NCBI GenBank assembly: GCA_000432735.1
Contig: FR887739.1
Location: 1-24,449, forward strand
DNA: 24,449 bases
Reading direction: 5' to 3'
Source of the DNA: Bacteroides sp. CAG:443
Lineage (GTDB): Bacteria; Bacteroidota; Bacteroidia; Bacteroidales; Bacteroidaceae
Part shown: piece after piece, positions 9,020 through 16,850 of the stretch
How positions within the stretch are numbered: the stretch's first letter is position 1
Layout: every line of letters begins with the position of its first letter
The notes under the pieces: generated by a model
What the model saw: only the letters and a program-made list of their open reading frames with translations
What the model was told of the DNA's origin: nothing
Databases searched by the model: none
Made by a program: the position numbers and the translations under genes

Positions 9020-9481
9020 TCAGAAAAGGCTGATCACTTCCAGAGTGGCAGCTACCAGTATGGCATAGCGGGCTAATTTCCCGATGGTCATCGATAAAGT
9101 GACGATACCAATATGTGCACGCATCAATCCCAGTACGATTAGGATAGCATCTCCTACGACAGGCAGGAAAGAAAACAGAGCCATCCAGGCTCCCCTCCCG
9201 TGAATGAATCGTGTAGCACGTTCCATCTGTTTTGGGGTTACTCCGAGGTATTTTTCGATCCATTCCATTTTTCCAAGATGCCCTATCCAGTAGCATGTGA
9301 GTCCGCCTAATACGTTACCAGCTGTTGTAGAGATAGTAGACCATACGGGGTCAAGTCCCAGTCCCACGCATGCAAGCAACACGGCCTCGGAACTAAATGG
9401 AAGGATGGTACCTGCCAGAAAAGCCGACAGGAACATTCCAAAATATCCCCAGTCGGTCAGAAGTTGAAGAAATGTATCCAT
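9020..9481 (-). CDS. DedA/YqaA-family membrane protein
   Basis: Small inner-membrane protein of 153 residues with the SNARE-associated (DedA/VTT) fold in its short YqaA-like form. Features are an N-terminal hydrophobic re-entrant region (GMFLSAFLAGTILPFSSE), GNVLGGLTCYWIG, a soluble stretch with KxMERATRFIHGRG, and FLPVVGDAILIVLGLMR before the last helices. DedA-family proteins are linked to lipid scrambling and membrane homeostasis; the exact role of YqaA proteins is not established. Its start codon lies 25 bases inside the end of the preceding membrane-protein gene, suggesting translational coupling. Confidence 0.8.
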   Translation of the reverse strand: MDTFLQLLTDWGYFGMFLSAFLAGTILPFSSEAVLLACVGLGLDPVWSTISTTAGNVLGGLTCYWIGHLGKMEWIEKYLGVTPKQMERATRFIHGRGAWMALFSFLPVVGDAILIVLGLMRAHIGIVTLSMTIGKLARYAILVAATLEVISLF

Positions 9482-10398
9482 AAATTAAATAAGCAAAGTA
9501 CAAGCCATATTACAAGAGTTGCGATAAACAGTATTCGGGTAAACCGTGTGAATGTTAGGGGAAATAAATGTCCTCCCATGAATACCATTGGGATAATAGA
9601 CAATGGCAACAGCGCATCTATATGCGAAGGTTGGAGAGCAATGAGGATATTTATCCATATTCCCATGAAAAGTATGACTTGCAGTAAAATACGAGTTTGT
9701 ACCTTATCCTTGTAAGCTGTTTGCAGATAAGGAATGCTGTATATAATCCAAAGTATCACTATGGTACCCCACAGAATATAACGACTGATGTGTATGGTAG
9801 TATAGTCTATCGGATCAAACTGTATTAGTCGTGAAACAATGGGATAAAACGAGGTAATCTGATCGGTATATAGATAATATCCAAACAGGAACCAGTATGG
9901 CAAGGTAAATCCTATGATACCGGCAAAGAACGTTTTTCCTTCGAGCGACCGGAGATTGATCATGTGAATATAAAGCAGTGGAGCTATCCAGGCAAAGCAA
10001 GGTACAATAAGGCTGCTCAGTCCCATCCAGAAAAATGCGTGAAAGATGGAAGTAGAGGCATGTGGTGACTCATAGCTTTGGAATAGTGAATAGAGCATAC
10101 ATATAAAAAGGATCGGGAGGAGTAATTCCACATTCCACGTATGCAAGAAGGGAGTTGCTGCATAAAACAAAAGAAACAGCGAAGCCGGAAGTGAAGTCCG
10201 GGTACGTATGAGTGCAAATTTAGTATCTGTTTCTACAATCAGATAAGTAGCGATACCGAAACTGAGTAATGAACCAATATTCGTCCATAGCTGTGGAGTA
10301 GATATGGTCCATAAGAAGAGTGTCAGTATCGTTACTACGGGCAGTGTAGCACGTCCCGTTGCAACTTCGTATTGGAATCTGTTTTTTGTTTGGATCAT
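9457..10398 (-). CDS. Multi-pass membrane protein of unknown function
   Basis: 313 residues, almost wholly hydrophobic, with roughly eight to ten predicted membrane helices, short polar loops and a short basic N-terminus (MIQTKNRFQYEVATGRA). I recognise no catalytic motif. It resembles the conserved Bacteroidales integral membrane proteins found near purD, but I cannot name the family with certainty. It starts with ATG 33 bases beyond the purD terminator and overlaps the YqaA-like gene by 25 bases, so the two are probably made together. A glycosyltransferase-C-like or lipid-handling role is possible but not shown. Confidence 0.7.
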   Translation of the reverse strand: MIQTKNRFQYEVATGRATLPVVTILTLFLWTISTPQLWTNIGSLLSFGIATYLIVETDTKFALIRTRTSLPASLFLLFYAATPFLHTWNVELLLPILFICMLYSLFQSYESPHASTSIFHAFFWMGLSSLIVPCFAWIAPLLYIHMINLRSLEGKTFFAGIIGFTLPYWFLFGYYLYTDQITSFYPIVSRLIQFDPIDYTTIHISRYILWGTIVILWIIYSIPYLQTAYKDKVQTRILLQVILFMGIWINILIALQPSHIDALLPLSIIPMVFMGGHLFPLTFTRFTRILFIATLVIWLVLCLFNLWIHFFNF

Positions 10399-10430
10399 AT
10401 TACAGCATGTTTCATTGCAGAAAAATCACC

Positions 10431-10486
10431 GCAGATGATACCGGAACATAAGTATAATGTTTACTGCTATTTGCGGTATCATCTGC
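10431..10486 (-). terminator. Intrinsic terminator after purD
   Basis: Arms 10431-10443 and 10474-10486 are perfectly complementary over 13 bases around a 30-base loop. On the minus strand the stem is followed by a run of five T within about eight bases. It begins 14 bases after the purD stop. The loop is longer than usual, so it may leak and let transcription continue into the membrane-protein genes. Confidence 0.65.
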
Positions 10487-10500
10487 TGGTTGATGATATA

Positions 10501-11775
10501 TTACAAATCGAAGCCGATGTCAGAACGGAAATATTTCTTTTCGAATTTAATTTTTCCGGCGTTGGTAAACGATTGTTTCAAAGCTTCTTCCTTGTTGGCT
10601 CCATACGAGCTGACGGCAATGACACGTCCTCCGGATGTAACGACCTGACCGTCTTTCAAGGCTGTTCCGGCATGGAATACGATGCTGTTTCCGGCTTTCG
10701 CATCGTCAATACCTGTAATCGGGAAACCTTTTTCGTATGCTTCGGGATACCCTCCTGATACCAGCATAACACATACAGCCGAGCGTGGATCAATTTCGAG
10801 TGTCTTTTCTGCCAGATTGCCGGCAGCAACCCCCTCGAACAAGTCTACAAGGTCACTCTTGATACGCAGCATGACACTTTCCGTTTCTGGATCACCCATA
10901 CGGACGTTGTATTCGATTACCATCGGATCACCCTTTACGTTAATCAGGCCGAAGAAGATAAATCCTTTGTAATCGATGCCTTCTGCAGCCAGTCCTTCTA
11001 CGGTAGGGCGAATGATGCGTTCGTCCACTTTTTTCATCCAAGCTTCGTCGGCGAACGGTACGGGAGAAACAGAGCCCATGCCACCTGTATTCAGGCCCTT
11101 GTCGCCTTCACCAATACGCTTGTAGTCTTTTGCCTCAGGCAATATTTTGTAATTCTTTCCATCAGTCAGTACAAAGACAGAACATTCAATACCACTCAGA
11201 AATTCTTCGATAACTACAGTGGCTGAAGCATTTCCGAACATACCGCCTAGCATTTCCTTCAGTTCTTTCTTTGCTTCTTCCAAAGTAGGGAGTATCAATA
11301 CACCTTTTCCGGCACACAGACCGTCGGCTTTCAGCACATAAGGAGCTTGCAGAGTTTCGAGGAAAGCAAGACCTTCTTCCAGATTGGCTGAAGTTATGCT
11401 TTTATATCCGGCAGTAGGAATGTGATGGCGCTGCATGAAGCCTTTGGCAAATTCTTTACTGCCTTCGAGTACGGCACCGGCTTTCGACGGACCGATAACC
11501 GGAATATTGGCCAGCGCTGCATCGTTTTTGAAGAAATCGTAGACACCTTTCACCAGCGGATCTTCAGGACCTACCACTACCATGTTGATGCCATTCGCTA
11601 CAACAAATTGTTTGATAGCTTCGAAATCATCAGCTTTTATGGCTACGTTTTCGCCAACTTCACGTGTACCGGCGTTACCCGGTGCGATGTATAACTTTTC
11701 GATTTTCGGACTTTGAGCGATTTTCCATGCCAGTGCATGTTCGCGTCCGCCTGAGCCTAACAGTAAAAGTTTCAT
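10501..11775 (-). CDS. purD: Phosphoribosylamine-glycine ligase
   Basis: GAR synthetase, second step of purine synthesis: joins glycine to phosphoribosylamine using ATP. It has 424 residues, the usual length for the single-domain bacterial enzyme. The N-terminal domain begins LLLGSGGREHALAWK; the ATP-grasp region includes VLKADGLCAGKGV, NTGGMGS and NVRMGDPETE. The enzyme is cytosolic. The gene starts 33 bases after the S9 peptidase stop and ends at a terminator, so it is probably the last gene of a methyltransferase-peptidase-purD transcript. No purine riboswitch is visible in the short gap before it. Confidence 0.97.
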   Translation of the reverse strand: MKLLLLGSGGREHALAWKIAQSPKIEKLYIAPGNAGTREVGENVAIKADDFEAIKQFVVANGINMVVVGPEDPLVKGVYDFFKNDAALANIPVIGPSKAGAVLEGSKEFAKGFMQRHHIPTAGYKSITSANLEEGLAFLETLQAPYVLKADGLCAGKGVLILPTLEEAKKELKEMLGGMFGNASATVVIEEFLSGIECSVFVLTDGKNYKILPEAKDYKRIGEGDKGLNTGGMGSVSPVPFADEAWMKKVDERIIRPTVEGLAAEGIDYKGFIFFGLINVKGDPMVIEYNVRMGDPETESVMLRIKSDLVDLFEGVAAGNLAEKTLEIDPRSAVCVMLVSGGYPEAYEKGFPITGIDDAKAGNSIVFHAGTALKDGQVVTSGGRVIAVSSYGANKEEALKQSFTNAGKIKFEKKYFRSDIGFDL

Positions 11776-11808
11776 ATTCTTAGAATGTTATGATTTGTTG
11801 TCTTTATT

Positions 11809-14088
11809 TTATTTCAGATGATCAAGAAAATAACGAGTAATGTGTTCGTGCAAATGTACACGGTCGCGTCCCATCATGTTATGTCCGTCTTCCGGATAAA
11901 TGAAAAAGTCCGGATGAGTTCCAGCATTGATACAAGCGCGCAGGAAACTGATGCTGTGTTGCGGTACACAAGTCGGGTCCATACCTCCGATAATGATTTC
12001 CAGACGACCTTTCAGATTGCCGGCTTTCAAGCGAAGATTAGAACCTTTGTATCCTTCAGGGTTGGTCTGAGGAGTGTCCATATATCTTTCACCGTACATT
12101 ACTTCGTAGAATTGCCAGTCGATAACCGGACCGCCAGCTACTCCTACCTTAAATATGTCCGGATAAGTCAACATCAGGTTTGTGGTCATGAATCCTCCAA
12201 AGCTCCATCCATGCACACCGATTTTGTCTGCATCAACATACGGCAGTGATTGCAGGAATTTGGCTCCTTCTACCTGGTCTTTCATTTCTTCTACTCCCAA
12301 ATGGCGGAACGTACAATTCTCGAACTTGATGCCGCGGTTATCGCTTCCACGGTTGTCGACGGTCAGCATGACATAACCTTGCTGAGCCATGTAAAGGTCC
12401 CATCCACGTGCGTCGTAAAAGCGTGTATTGTGTATCATCTGAGCATGCGGGCCACCATATACGTAGATGATAGCCGGATATTTCTTGTTCGGATCGAAAT
12501 TGACAGGCTTGATCAAACGGTAATATAAATCAGTTTCTCCATCGGCTGCCTTAATCGTTCCGATCGTAATCTCGGGTAAGTTGTATCCCTCTTTCAGTGG
12601 ATCGGTTGCAGTGAACAGAGTGACACCCTTTTTTCCTGTTGTAGGGAGAATACTGATTTCACGTGGAACACTGTTTGATGTGAGATAATCAATGAGATAC
12701 GTTCCACTGGCCGAAAGTTTTGCCTGATGGGTACCGTCGGCTATGCCAATCAAGGTACGTTTCCCGTTCTTCACGTCCAGACTGAATATATTAGTCTGCA
12801 AAGGAGATACTTCCGTACTTGCGATAACAATTTCTTTACGAGAAGCATTGAATCCTAAAACATCTTGAACCAGCCAGTTGCCTTCCGTCAATGGAGTTGT
12901 TTTCAGGTATTCACAATATTGATCTTCACTATCCTTACCTGTTTTCCACTCACCTTTCAGTTTGGTTTTTGTATCCATGACGTACAAATGATTGAAACCA
13001 TCCCGTTGAGTCTGGTAAATAAACTGGCTGTCATCCCAAGGTAAGAATATCAGAGGATGCTGAGGCTCTACGTAACGAGTATGTTTCTCCTCGTAAAGTA
13101 CCCCCATCTTTTGTCCGCTTACAGCATCATACTGAACCAGTTGTGCATGATTCTGGTCGCGGTTCAGTTCGATAACGAATACACTCTTTTCGTCAGGGCT
13201 CCAGCTGATATTGGTAAAATAACGGTCGGTCGGGTCACCTGCCTGTAAATAAGTGGTCTTGCCATCTTTTACATTGTATACTCCTACGGTAACCTTATGG
13301 CTTGTCATACCTGCCATCGGATATTTATCGGGCACCAGCTCGGCAATACGAGTCGTCGTATTTACTTGTGGATAATCGGTAACCATACTTTGATCCATAC
13401 GGTAAAAAGCCAGATAAGTACCTTTGGGACTCCAGAAAGTACCTTTCATGATACCAAACTCATTGCGGTGTACAGCTTGTCCATACACAACATCCTTTTC
13501 AGGTTGCTGGTTACCGGTAACCTTTGGATTTACCATAGTACTGAAATCCCCTTCATGTGCTACATACAAATCATTCCCGATGGTATAGGCCATGTAACCA
13601 TTCTCTTTACAGAAATCAAAGTTTGTCGGTCCTTCTCCCTGTAACTTGAACAGGTTGACAATTTTCTTCTTGCCGAAATCATACCATACCATGTATTTCT
13701 GTGCGGGAGTGCAATCGTCATACTGGGTAAAAGTGATTATATTGCGGTCTGCCCATGGCATTGAAGCCGACATTAATGTATGGAGCGGTTTAATATGACC
13801 TGTCAGCTGATAAGGCATTTCGCCTTTAAGGGCTTTATTGACCTCTTCCAATGTAGCAATGACTGTTTCTTTTCCGCTTTTGTTGTCTATTTTTTTGATA
13901 TCCTCTATATCTGTACGTACACACACGTCTCCCCACCACTGTAAGCCTGGCAGACTTTTCGGCACAAGATTATAGTAATTGCTTCCACCCGGTATGACAT
14001 CGTTGAGGGTAAAAGCCTTTTTCTCCTGAGCAGATGAGACAGTTGCAATCATACAGAATAGAGCTATAATTTGAAAAATCCGTTTCAT
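11809..14088 (-). CDS. Secreted S9 prolyl dipeptidyl-peptidase (DPP IV family)
   Basis: Serine exopeptidase of the S9B/DPP IV family, 759 residues. Residues 1-20 are a signal peptide (SSA-QEK), placing it in the periplasm or outer envelope. Residues about 30-490 form the N-terminal beta-propeller (DPPIV_N); the rest is an alpha/beta hydrolase with Ser629 in GWSFGG, Asp704 in GGMDPTC and His736 in EDGHNMM as the catalytic triad. Such enzymes remove Xaa-Pro (or Xaa-Ala) dipeptides, or tripeptides in the Porphyromonas PtpA group, from peptide N-termini. It lies 8 bases after the RNA methyltransferase gene and 33 before purD, so it is part of that operon despite the unrelated function. Confidence 0.9.
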   Translation of the reverse strand: MKRIFQIIALFCMIATVSSAQEKKAFTLNDVIPGGSNYYNLVPKSLPGLQWWGDVCVRTDIEDIKKIDNKSGKETVIATLEEVNKALKGEMPYQLTGHIKPLHTLMSASMPWADRNIITFTQYDDCTPAQKYMVWYDFGKKKIVNLFKLQGEGPTNFDFCKENGYMAYTIGNDLYVAHEGDFSTMVNPKVTGNQQPEKDVVYGQAVHRNEFGIMKGTFWSPKGTYLAFYRMDQSMVTDYPQVNTTTRIAELVPDKYPMAGMTSHKVTVGVYNVKDGKTTYLQAGDPTDRYFTNISWSPDEKSVFVIELNRDQNHAQLVQYDAVSGQKMGVLYEEKHTRYVEPQHPLIFLPWDDSQFIYQTQRDGFNHLYVMDTKTKLKGEWKTGKDSEDQYCEYLKTTPLTEGNWLVQDVLGFNASRKEIVIASTEVSPLQTNIFSLDVKNGKRTLIGIADGTHQAKLSASGTYLIDYLTSNSVPREISILPTTGKKGVTLFTATDPLKEGYNLPEITIGTIKAADGETDLYYRLIKPVNFDPNKKYPAIIYVYGGPHAQMIHNTRFYDARGWDLYMAQQGYVMLTVDNRGSDNRGIKFENCTFRHLGVEEMKDQVEGAKFLQSLPYVDADKIGVHGWSFGGFMTTNLMLTYPDIFKVGVAGGPVIDWQFYEVMYGERYMDTPQTNPEGYKGSNLRLKAGNLKGRLEIIIGGMDPTCVPQHSISFLRACINAGTHPDFFIYPEDGHNMMGRDRVHLHEHITRYFLDHLK

Positions 14089-14096
14089 CTTTTTAG

Positions 14097-15503
14097 TTAT
14101 TCGTTCTCAGTATTTTCTTCATTTGGGCGGCGACGATGCATGTAACGAGGTGCCGGTGCCTGCTTTGGACGTCCGTCATCGGTAGATGGGCGTGAGGGAC
14201 GGTTCTCACGAGAGAAGTTTTTCTTATCATTTTCCTTACGGTCTGTTCGGAACGCAGGTTTTCTATCTCCCTTGTATTCAACTCTTTCTGCACGTTTCCG
14301 TGGACGAACTTCATTTCCTTCCCGTTTGGGCTTGAATTCTTTATCACTGTTTTCGCTACGGAAAGTCTTGTATTTACCGTCGAAAATCTGGTATTTACGG
14401 AACTGACATTCCAGTGAGCCGTTGAATAAAGGTACTTTGACTGATGCCTTCAGACCAATTTGGTCGAAGCATTCGTCACGGTAGCTCAGTATCCAGGCAT
14501 CATTACCGCAGAAGGCGTGTTTCAAACGTTCCCCGATCATTTGGTACAATCCCAGCAAATCATCCGATGAAATACGTTCACCGTACGGCGGATTGGTGAT
14601 GATAATGCTTTTTTCTTTAGGCTGTTCGAATTGCTGGAACGGCTGGATTTTCAGGATGACATCCTTGCTCACTCCGGCAGCCTTTACATTGTGTGTCGCA
14701 ATTTCGTTTGCTTTCGGGTTGTTATCGTATCCGTAAATCTTGTGTTTAAATTCGCGTTCATTCGAATCATCGTTATAAATGGAATCAAACAAATCCTGAT
14801 CGAAGTCACGCCACTTTTCAAATCCGAACTCTTTGCGGAATACACCCGGAGCAATATTGCGAGCGATTAAGGCTGCTTCAATAGGAATTGTTCCGGAACC
14901 ACACATCGGGTCGATTAAGTCGCATTCGCCTCTCCATCCGGTCATTAGAATCATGCCAGCTGCCAAAACTTCATTTAGTGGAGCTTCTACTTGTTCCTGA
15001 CGGTATCCACGGCGGTGCAATGACTCACCGGAACTATCGAGTGAAAGTGTGCAGCGATCTTCTGCAATATGGATATTGATAGCCAGATCCGGATTGCTGA
15101 TACGTATTGACGGACGATTTCCTGTCTTTTCACGGAAATAGTCTACAATAGCATCTTTTACTTTATATGCAACAAATTTCGAATGACGGAATTCATTCGA
15201 GAACACAACTGCATCGACAGCAAAGCTGCTCATGTTGTCCAGATAATCTTCCCAGGCAATGCTTTTAACAGCTTCGTATACTTCATCAGCTGTTTTTGCG
15301 GTAAAATGCTTGATGGGTTTCAGGATGCGGATAGCCGTGCGCAGGCAAAAGTTAGCACGATACATCATTGCTTTGTCACCAGTGAAGGAAACCATTCGGC
15401 GTCCGATTTCGATATTTCCGGCTCCCAGTTCGGTGAGTTCTTGTGCCAGTACTTCTTCCAGCCCCTGGAAGGTTTTGGCGATTAGCTCGAATTCTTGATT
15501 CAT
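14097..15503 (-). CDS. THUMP-domain class I SAM-dependent RNA methyltransferase (RlmL/YcbY-like) with basic tail
   Basis: RNA guanine-N2-type methyltransferase of 468 residues. An N-terminal ferredoxin-like plus THUMP RNA-binding part (about 1-155) is followed by a Rossmann domain with DPMCGSGT from Asp198 and the catalytic NPPY at 304-307. The family (N-terminal half of RlmL) makes m2G in 23S rRNA; the exact target here is inference. Residues about 385-468 are an extra low-complexity tail rich in Arg, Lys, Glu and Asn, probably disordered and RNA-binding. I chose the ATG at 15503 over an in-frame TTG at 15527 because a good promoter predicts a transcript starting near 15530, and because the family begins close to EFELIAKT. 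First gene of the minus-strand run. Confidence 0.87.
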   Translation of the reverse strand: MNQEFELIAKTFQGLEEVLAQELTELGAGNIEIGRRMVSFTGDKAMMYRANFCLRTAIRILKPIKHFTAKTADEVYEAVKSIAWEDYLDNMSSFAVDAVVFSNEFRHSKFVAYKVKDAIVDYFREKTGNRPSIRISNPDLAINIHIAEDRCTLSLDSSGESLHRRGYRQEQVEAPLNEVLAAGMILMTGWRGECDLIDPMCGSGTIPIEAALIARNIAPGVFRKEFGFEKWRDFDQDLFDSIYNDDSNEREFKHKIYGYDNNPKANEIATHNVKAAGVSKDVILKIQPFQQFEQPKEKSIIITNPPYGERISSDDLLGLYQMIGERLKHAFCGNDAWILSYRDECFDQIGLKASVKVPLFNGSLECQFRKYQIFDGKYKTFRSENSDKEFKPKREGNEVRPRKRAERVEYKGDRKPAFRTDRKENDKKNFSRENRPSRPSTDDGRPKQAPAPRYMHRRRPNEENTENE

Positions 15504-15536
15504 TTTAACTAAATTACGTAATTTCAATTATTTGTG

Positions 15537-15568
15537 CAAAAATATGAATTTTCAGTCAGTCGGTCAAC
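15537..15568 (-). promoter_or_regulatory. Bacteroides-type promoter for the methyltransferase operon
   Basis: On the minus strand a -7 box TATTTTTG (15544-15537, perfect TAnnTTTG) lies 20 bases after a -33 box GTTG (15568-15565, three of four TTTG bases). Predicted start of transcription is near 15530, leaving about 27 bases before the ATG at 15503. Confidence 0.6.
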
Positions 15569-15637
15569 TGTTTGAGGAGGTTTAAATACTTTTTGTGTCC
15601 TTCTCGTTGTTCCTTTCTCCTGTTTATGGGTTTGGGA

Positions 15638-15653
15638 CTTGAGTATTCTTATG
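15638..15653 (+). repeat. 16-bp direct repeat, copy 2
   Basis: Identical to 8323-8338 and in the same orientation. This copy lies about 70 bases upstream of the methyltransferase promoter, in the gap between the housekeeping block and the sigma-factor gene. Confidence 0.6.
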
Positions 15654-15712
15654 CCATCTTTCTCTTTATGGAAGTTGCATATTGATGTCTTACTATTCAA
15701 AAGAAAAAAATG

Positions 15713-15720
15713 TATCTTTG
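15713..15720 (+). promoter_or_regulatory. Possible -7 box for the ECF sigma gene
   Basis: TATCTTTG is a perfect TAnnTTTG. No good TTTG lies at the expected distance upstream, so either the promoter is weak or activator-dependent, or the match is chance. It would give a leader of about 250 bases before the sigma gene. Confidence 0.4.
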
Positions 15721-15978
15721 TGGAATTCTGTATACTTTGTATGGTTTTTATACAAAATGGAGGACAATATAGCCGGAATTTTGGAAATGTCTGGCTAAAA
15801 GATTGAGGGTATAGGATTTATGAATGGACTGAGCGTGAGAATGCATGCGTGTGGATTTCAGATAACGGATGAGGGGATTGTATAGTTTTCGTCAGTACTC
15901 CCTTCTTATTGGAAACGGGTAGTGATGACTGGATTGGACACGATAAACAGACTTATATAAAGGAAAGGTAAGTTGTAT
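15721..15978 (+). other. Structured leader region before the ECF sigma gene
   Basis: This gene-free stretch is part of the 475-base gap 15504-15978. It holds two successive small hairpins: arms 15736-15742/15750-15756 (TTTGTAT / ATACAAA) and arms 15770-15776/15791-15797 (TAGCCGG / CTGGCTA, one wobble). A weak 21-codon reading frame lies at 15820-15885. AGGAAAGG at 15961-15968 is the likely ribosome binding site for the sigma gene. No known riboswitch is recognised. Confidence 0.4.
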
Positions 15979-16581
15979 ATGCATGAGTTAGAAGAATTGC
16001 TAATTAAAAAACTACGTAAAGGTGACGAGCGAGCATTTCGTTTGCTTTACGATCGTCACTATGTGCTATTGTGCCGTTTTGCTAATCAGTTACTGAATAA
16101 TGCGGCATTGGCGGAAGAAGTCGTAGATGATGTTATCTTTTATTTATGGGAGCATCGGCAGGAAGTTGAGATTTGTTATTCTATCCGTGCTTATTTGATG
16201 CGTGCCGTACGTAACCGTTGTCTGAATGAATTACAATTGCAGAGTCATCGTGAAGAACTTCATATCTCTTCTTTTTTGTCGCCTGAAAGTATGGATTTTC
16301 TCGATTCCCTTTTTGTCGATAATAAGCAACCATTAGGGATGCTTTTGGAACAAGAGCTTGAGGAGGAATTAAAACGGAGTATTGATGAATTACCATTGGA
16401 ATGTCGTAAGGTTTTTTATAAAAGTCGTTTTGAACAGAAAAAGTACGAAGAGATTGCTACTGAACTTGGTATATCGGTCAATACTGTTAAATACCATATA
16501 AAAAATGCGTTGGCTTTTCTTCAAAGGCGTTTGGGAAGCTATCTGAAATTACTTATTGTTTATATTTTTATGAATGGTTGA
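15979..16581 (+). CDS. ECF sigma factor (RNA polymerase sigma-70, Bacteroidetes PUL type)
   Basis: Extracytoplasmic-function sigma factor of 200 residues. Region 2 (about residues 8-75) includes FRLLYDRHYVLLCRFA and the acidic AEEVVDDVIFYLWEHR. Region 4 (about 125-180) is a helix-turn-helix with LPLECRKVFYKSRFEQKKYEEIATELGIS split by the usual turn, then VNTVKYHIKNAL. The ATG at 15979 is preferred over a TTG six bases earlier because AGGAAAGG sits at the right distance. The next gene encodes a FecR anti-sigma factor and the SusC carries an STN domain, so this sigma should control the downstream susC-susD-lyase operon in response to substrate. Confidence 0.92.
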   Translation: MHELEELLIKKLRKGDERAFRLLYDRHYVLLCRFANQLLNNAALAEEVVDDVIFYLWEHRQEVEICYSIRAYLMRAVRNRCLNELQLQSHREELHISSFLSPESMDFLDSLFVDNKQPLGMLLEQELEEELKRSIDELPLECRKVFYKSRFEQKKYEEIATELGISVNTVKYHIKNALAFLQRRLGSYLKLLIVYIFMNG

Positions 16582-16691
16582 AATTTTATTAAGTAATAAG
16601 TAAGAATAATTCTTTAGTAGTAAGTAATTCATTTTGATCTTGTTTTATAGATTAATCATACAGCCTTTTGTAGAATTTCTCTTGATGTTTT

Positions 16692-16715
16692 TTTATTTTT
16701 TGTACAAAAAATAAA
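16692..16715. repeat. Perfect 24-bp AT-rich palindrome
   Basis: Each half is the exact reverse complement of the other, centred on TGTACA at 16701-16706, with T-rich left and A-rich right flanks. It lies 110 bases after the sigma stop and 135 before the FecR start, in an otherwise featureless AT-rich gap of 269 bases. It could be an operator for a dimeric regulator, or an RNA hairpin ending or weakening sigma transcription before the anti-sigma gene. Confidence 0.6.
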
Positions 16716-16850
16716 GGGATCTTTTCATATCTCATTTTTTGATAAAGTCTTTTAGCTAATTTTTTTTGCATTTATCAATTAAAAACTTGCATATCTGACT
16801 ACCCTTTCAATTATCTTTTTTGTCTTATTTATAAAAGGCATTTAATAAAA

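Noticed and set aside
15504..15527. Upstream TTG start adding eight residues to the methyltransferase
   Set aside because: The predicted transcript starts near 15530 and ATG at 15503 is better placed; no ribosome site precedes the TTG.
15820..15885. 21-codon reading frame in the sigma leader
   Set aside because: No good ribosome site and no recognisable peptide; too short to support as a gene.
15973..15978. TTG start for the sigma factor
   Set aside because: Only four bases from AGGAAAGG; the ATG at 15979 has the better spacing.
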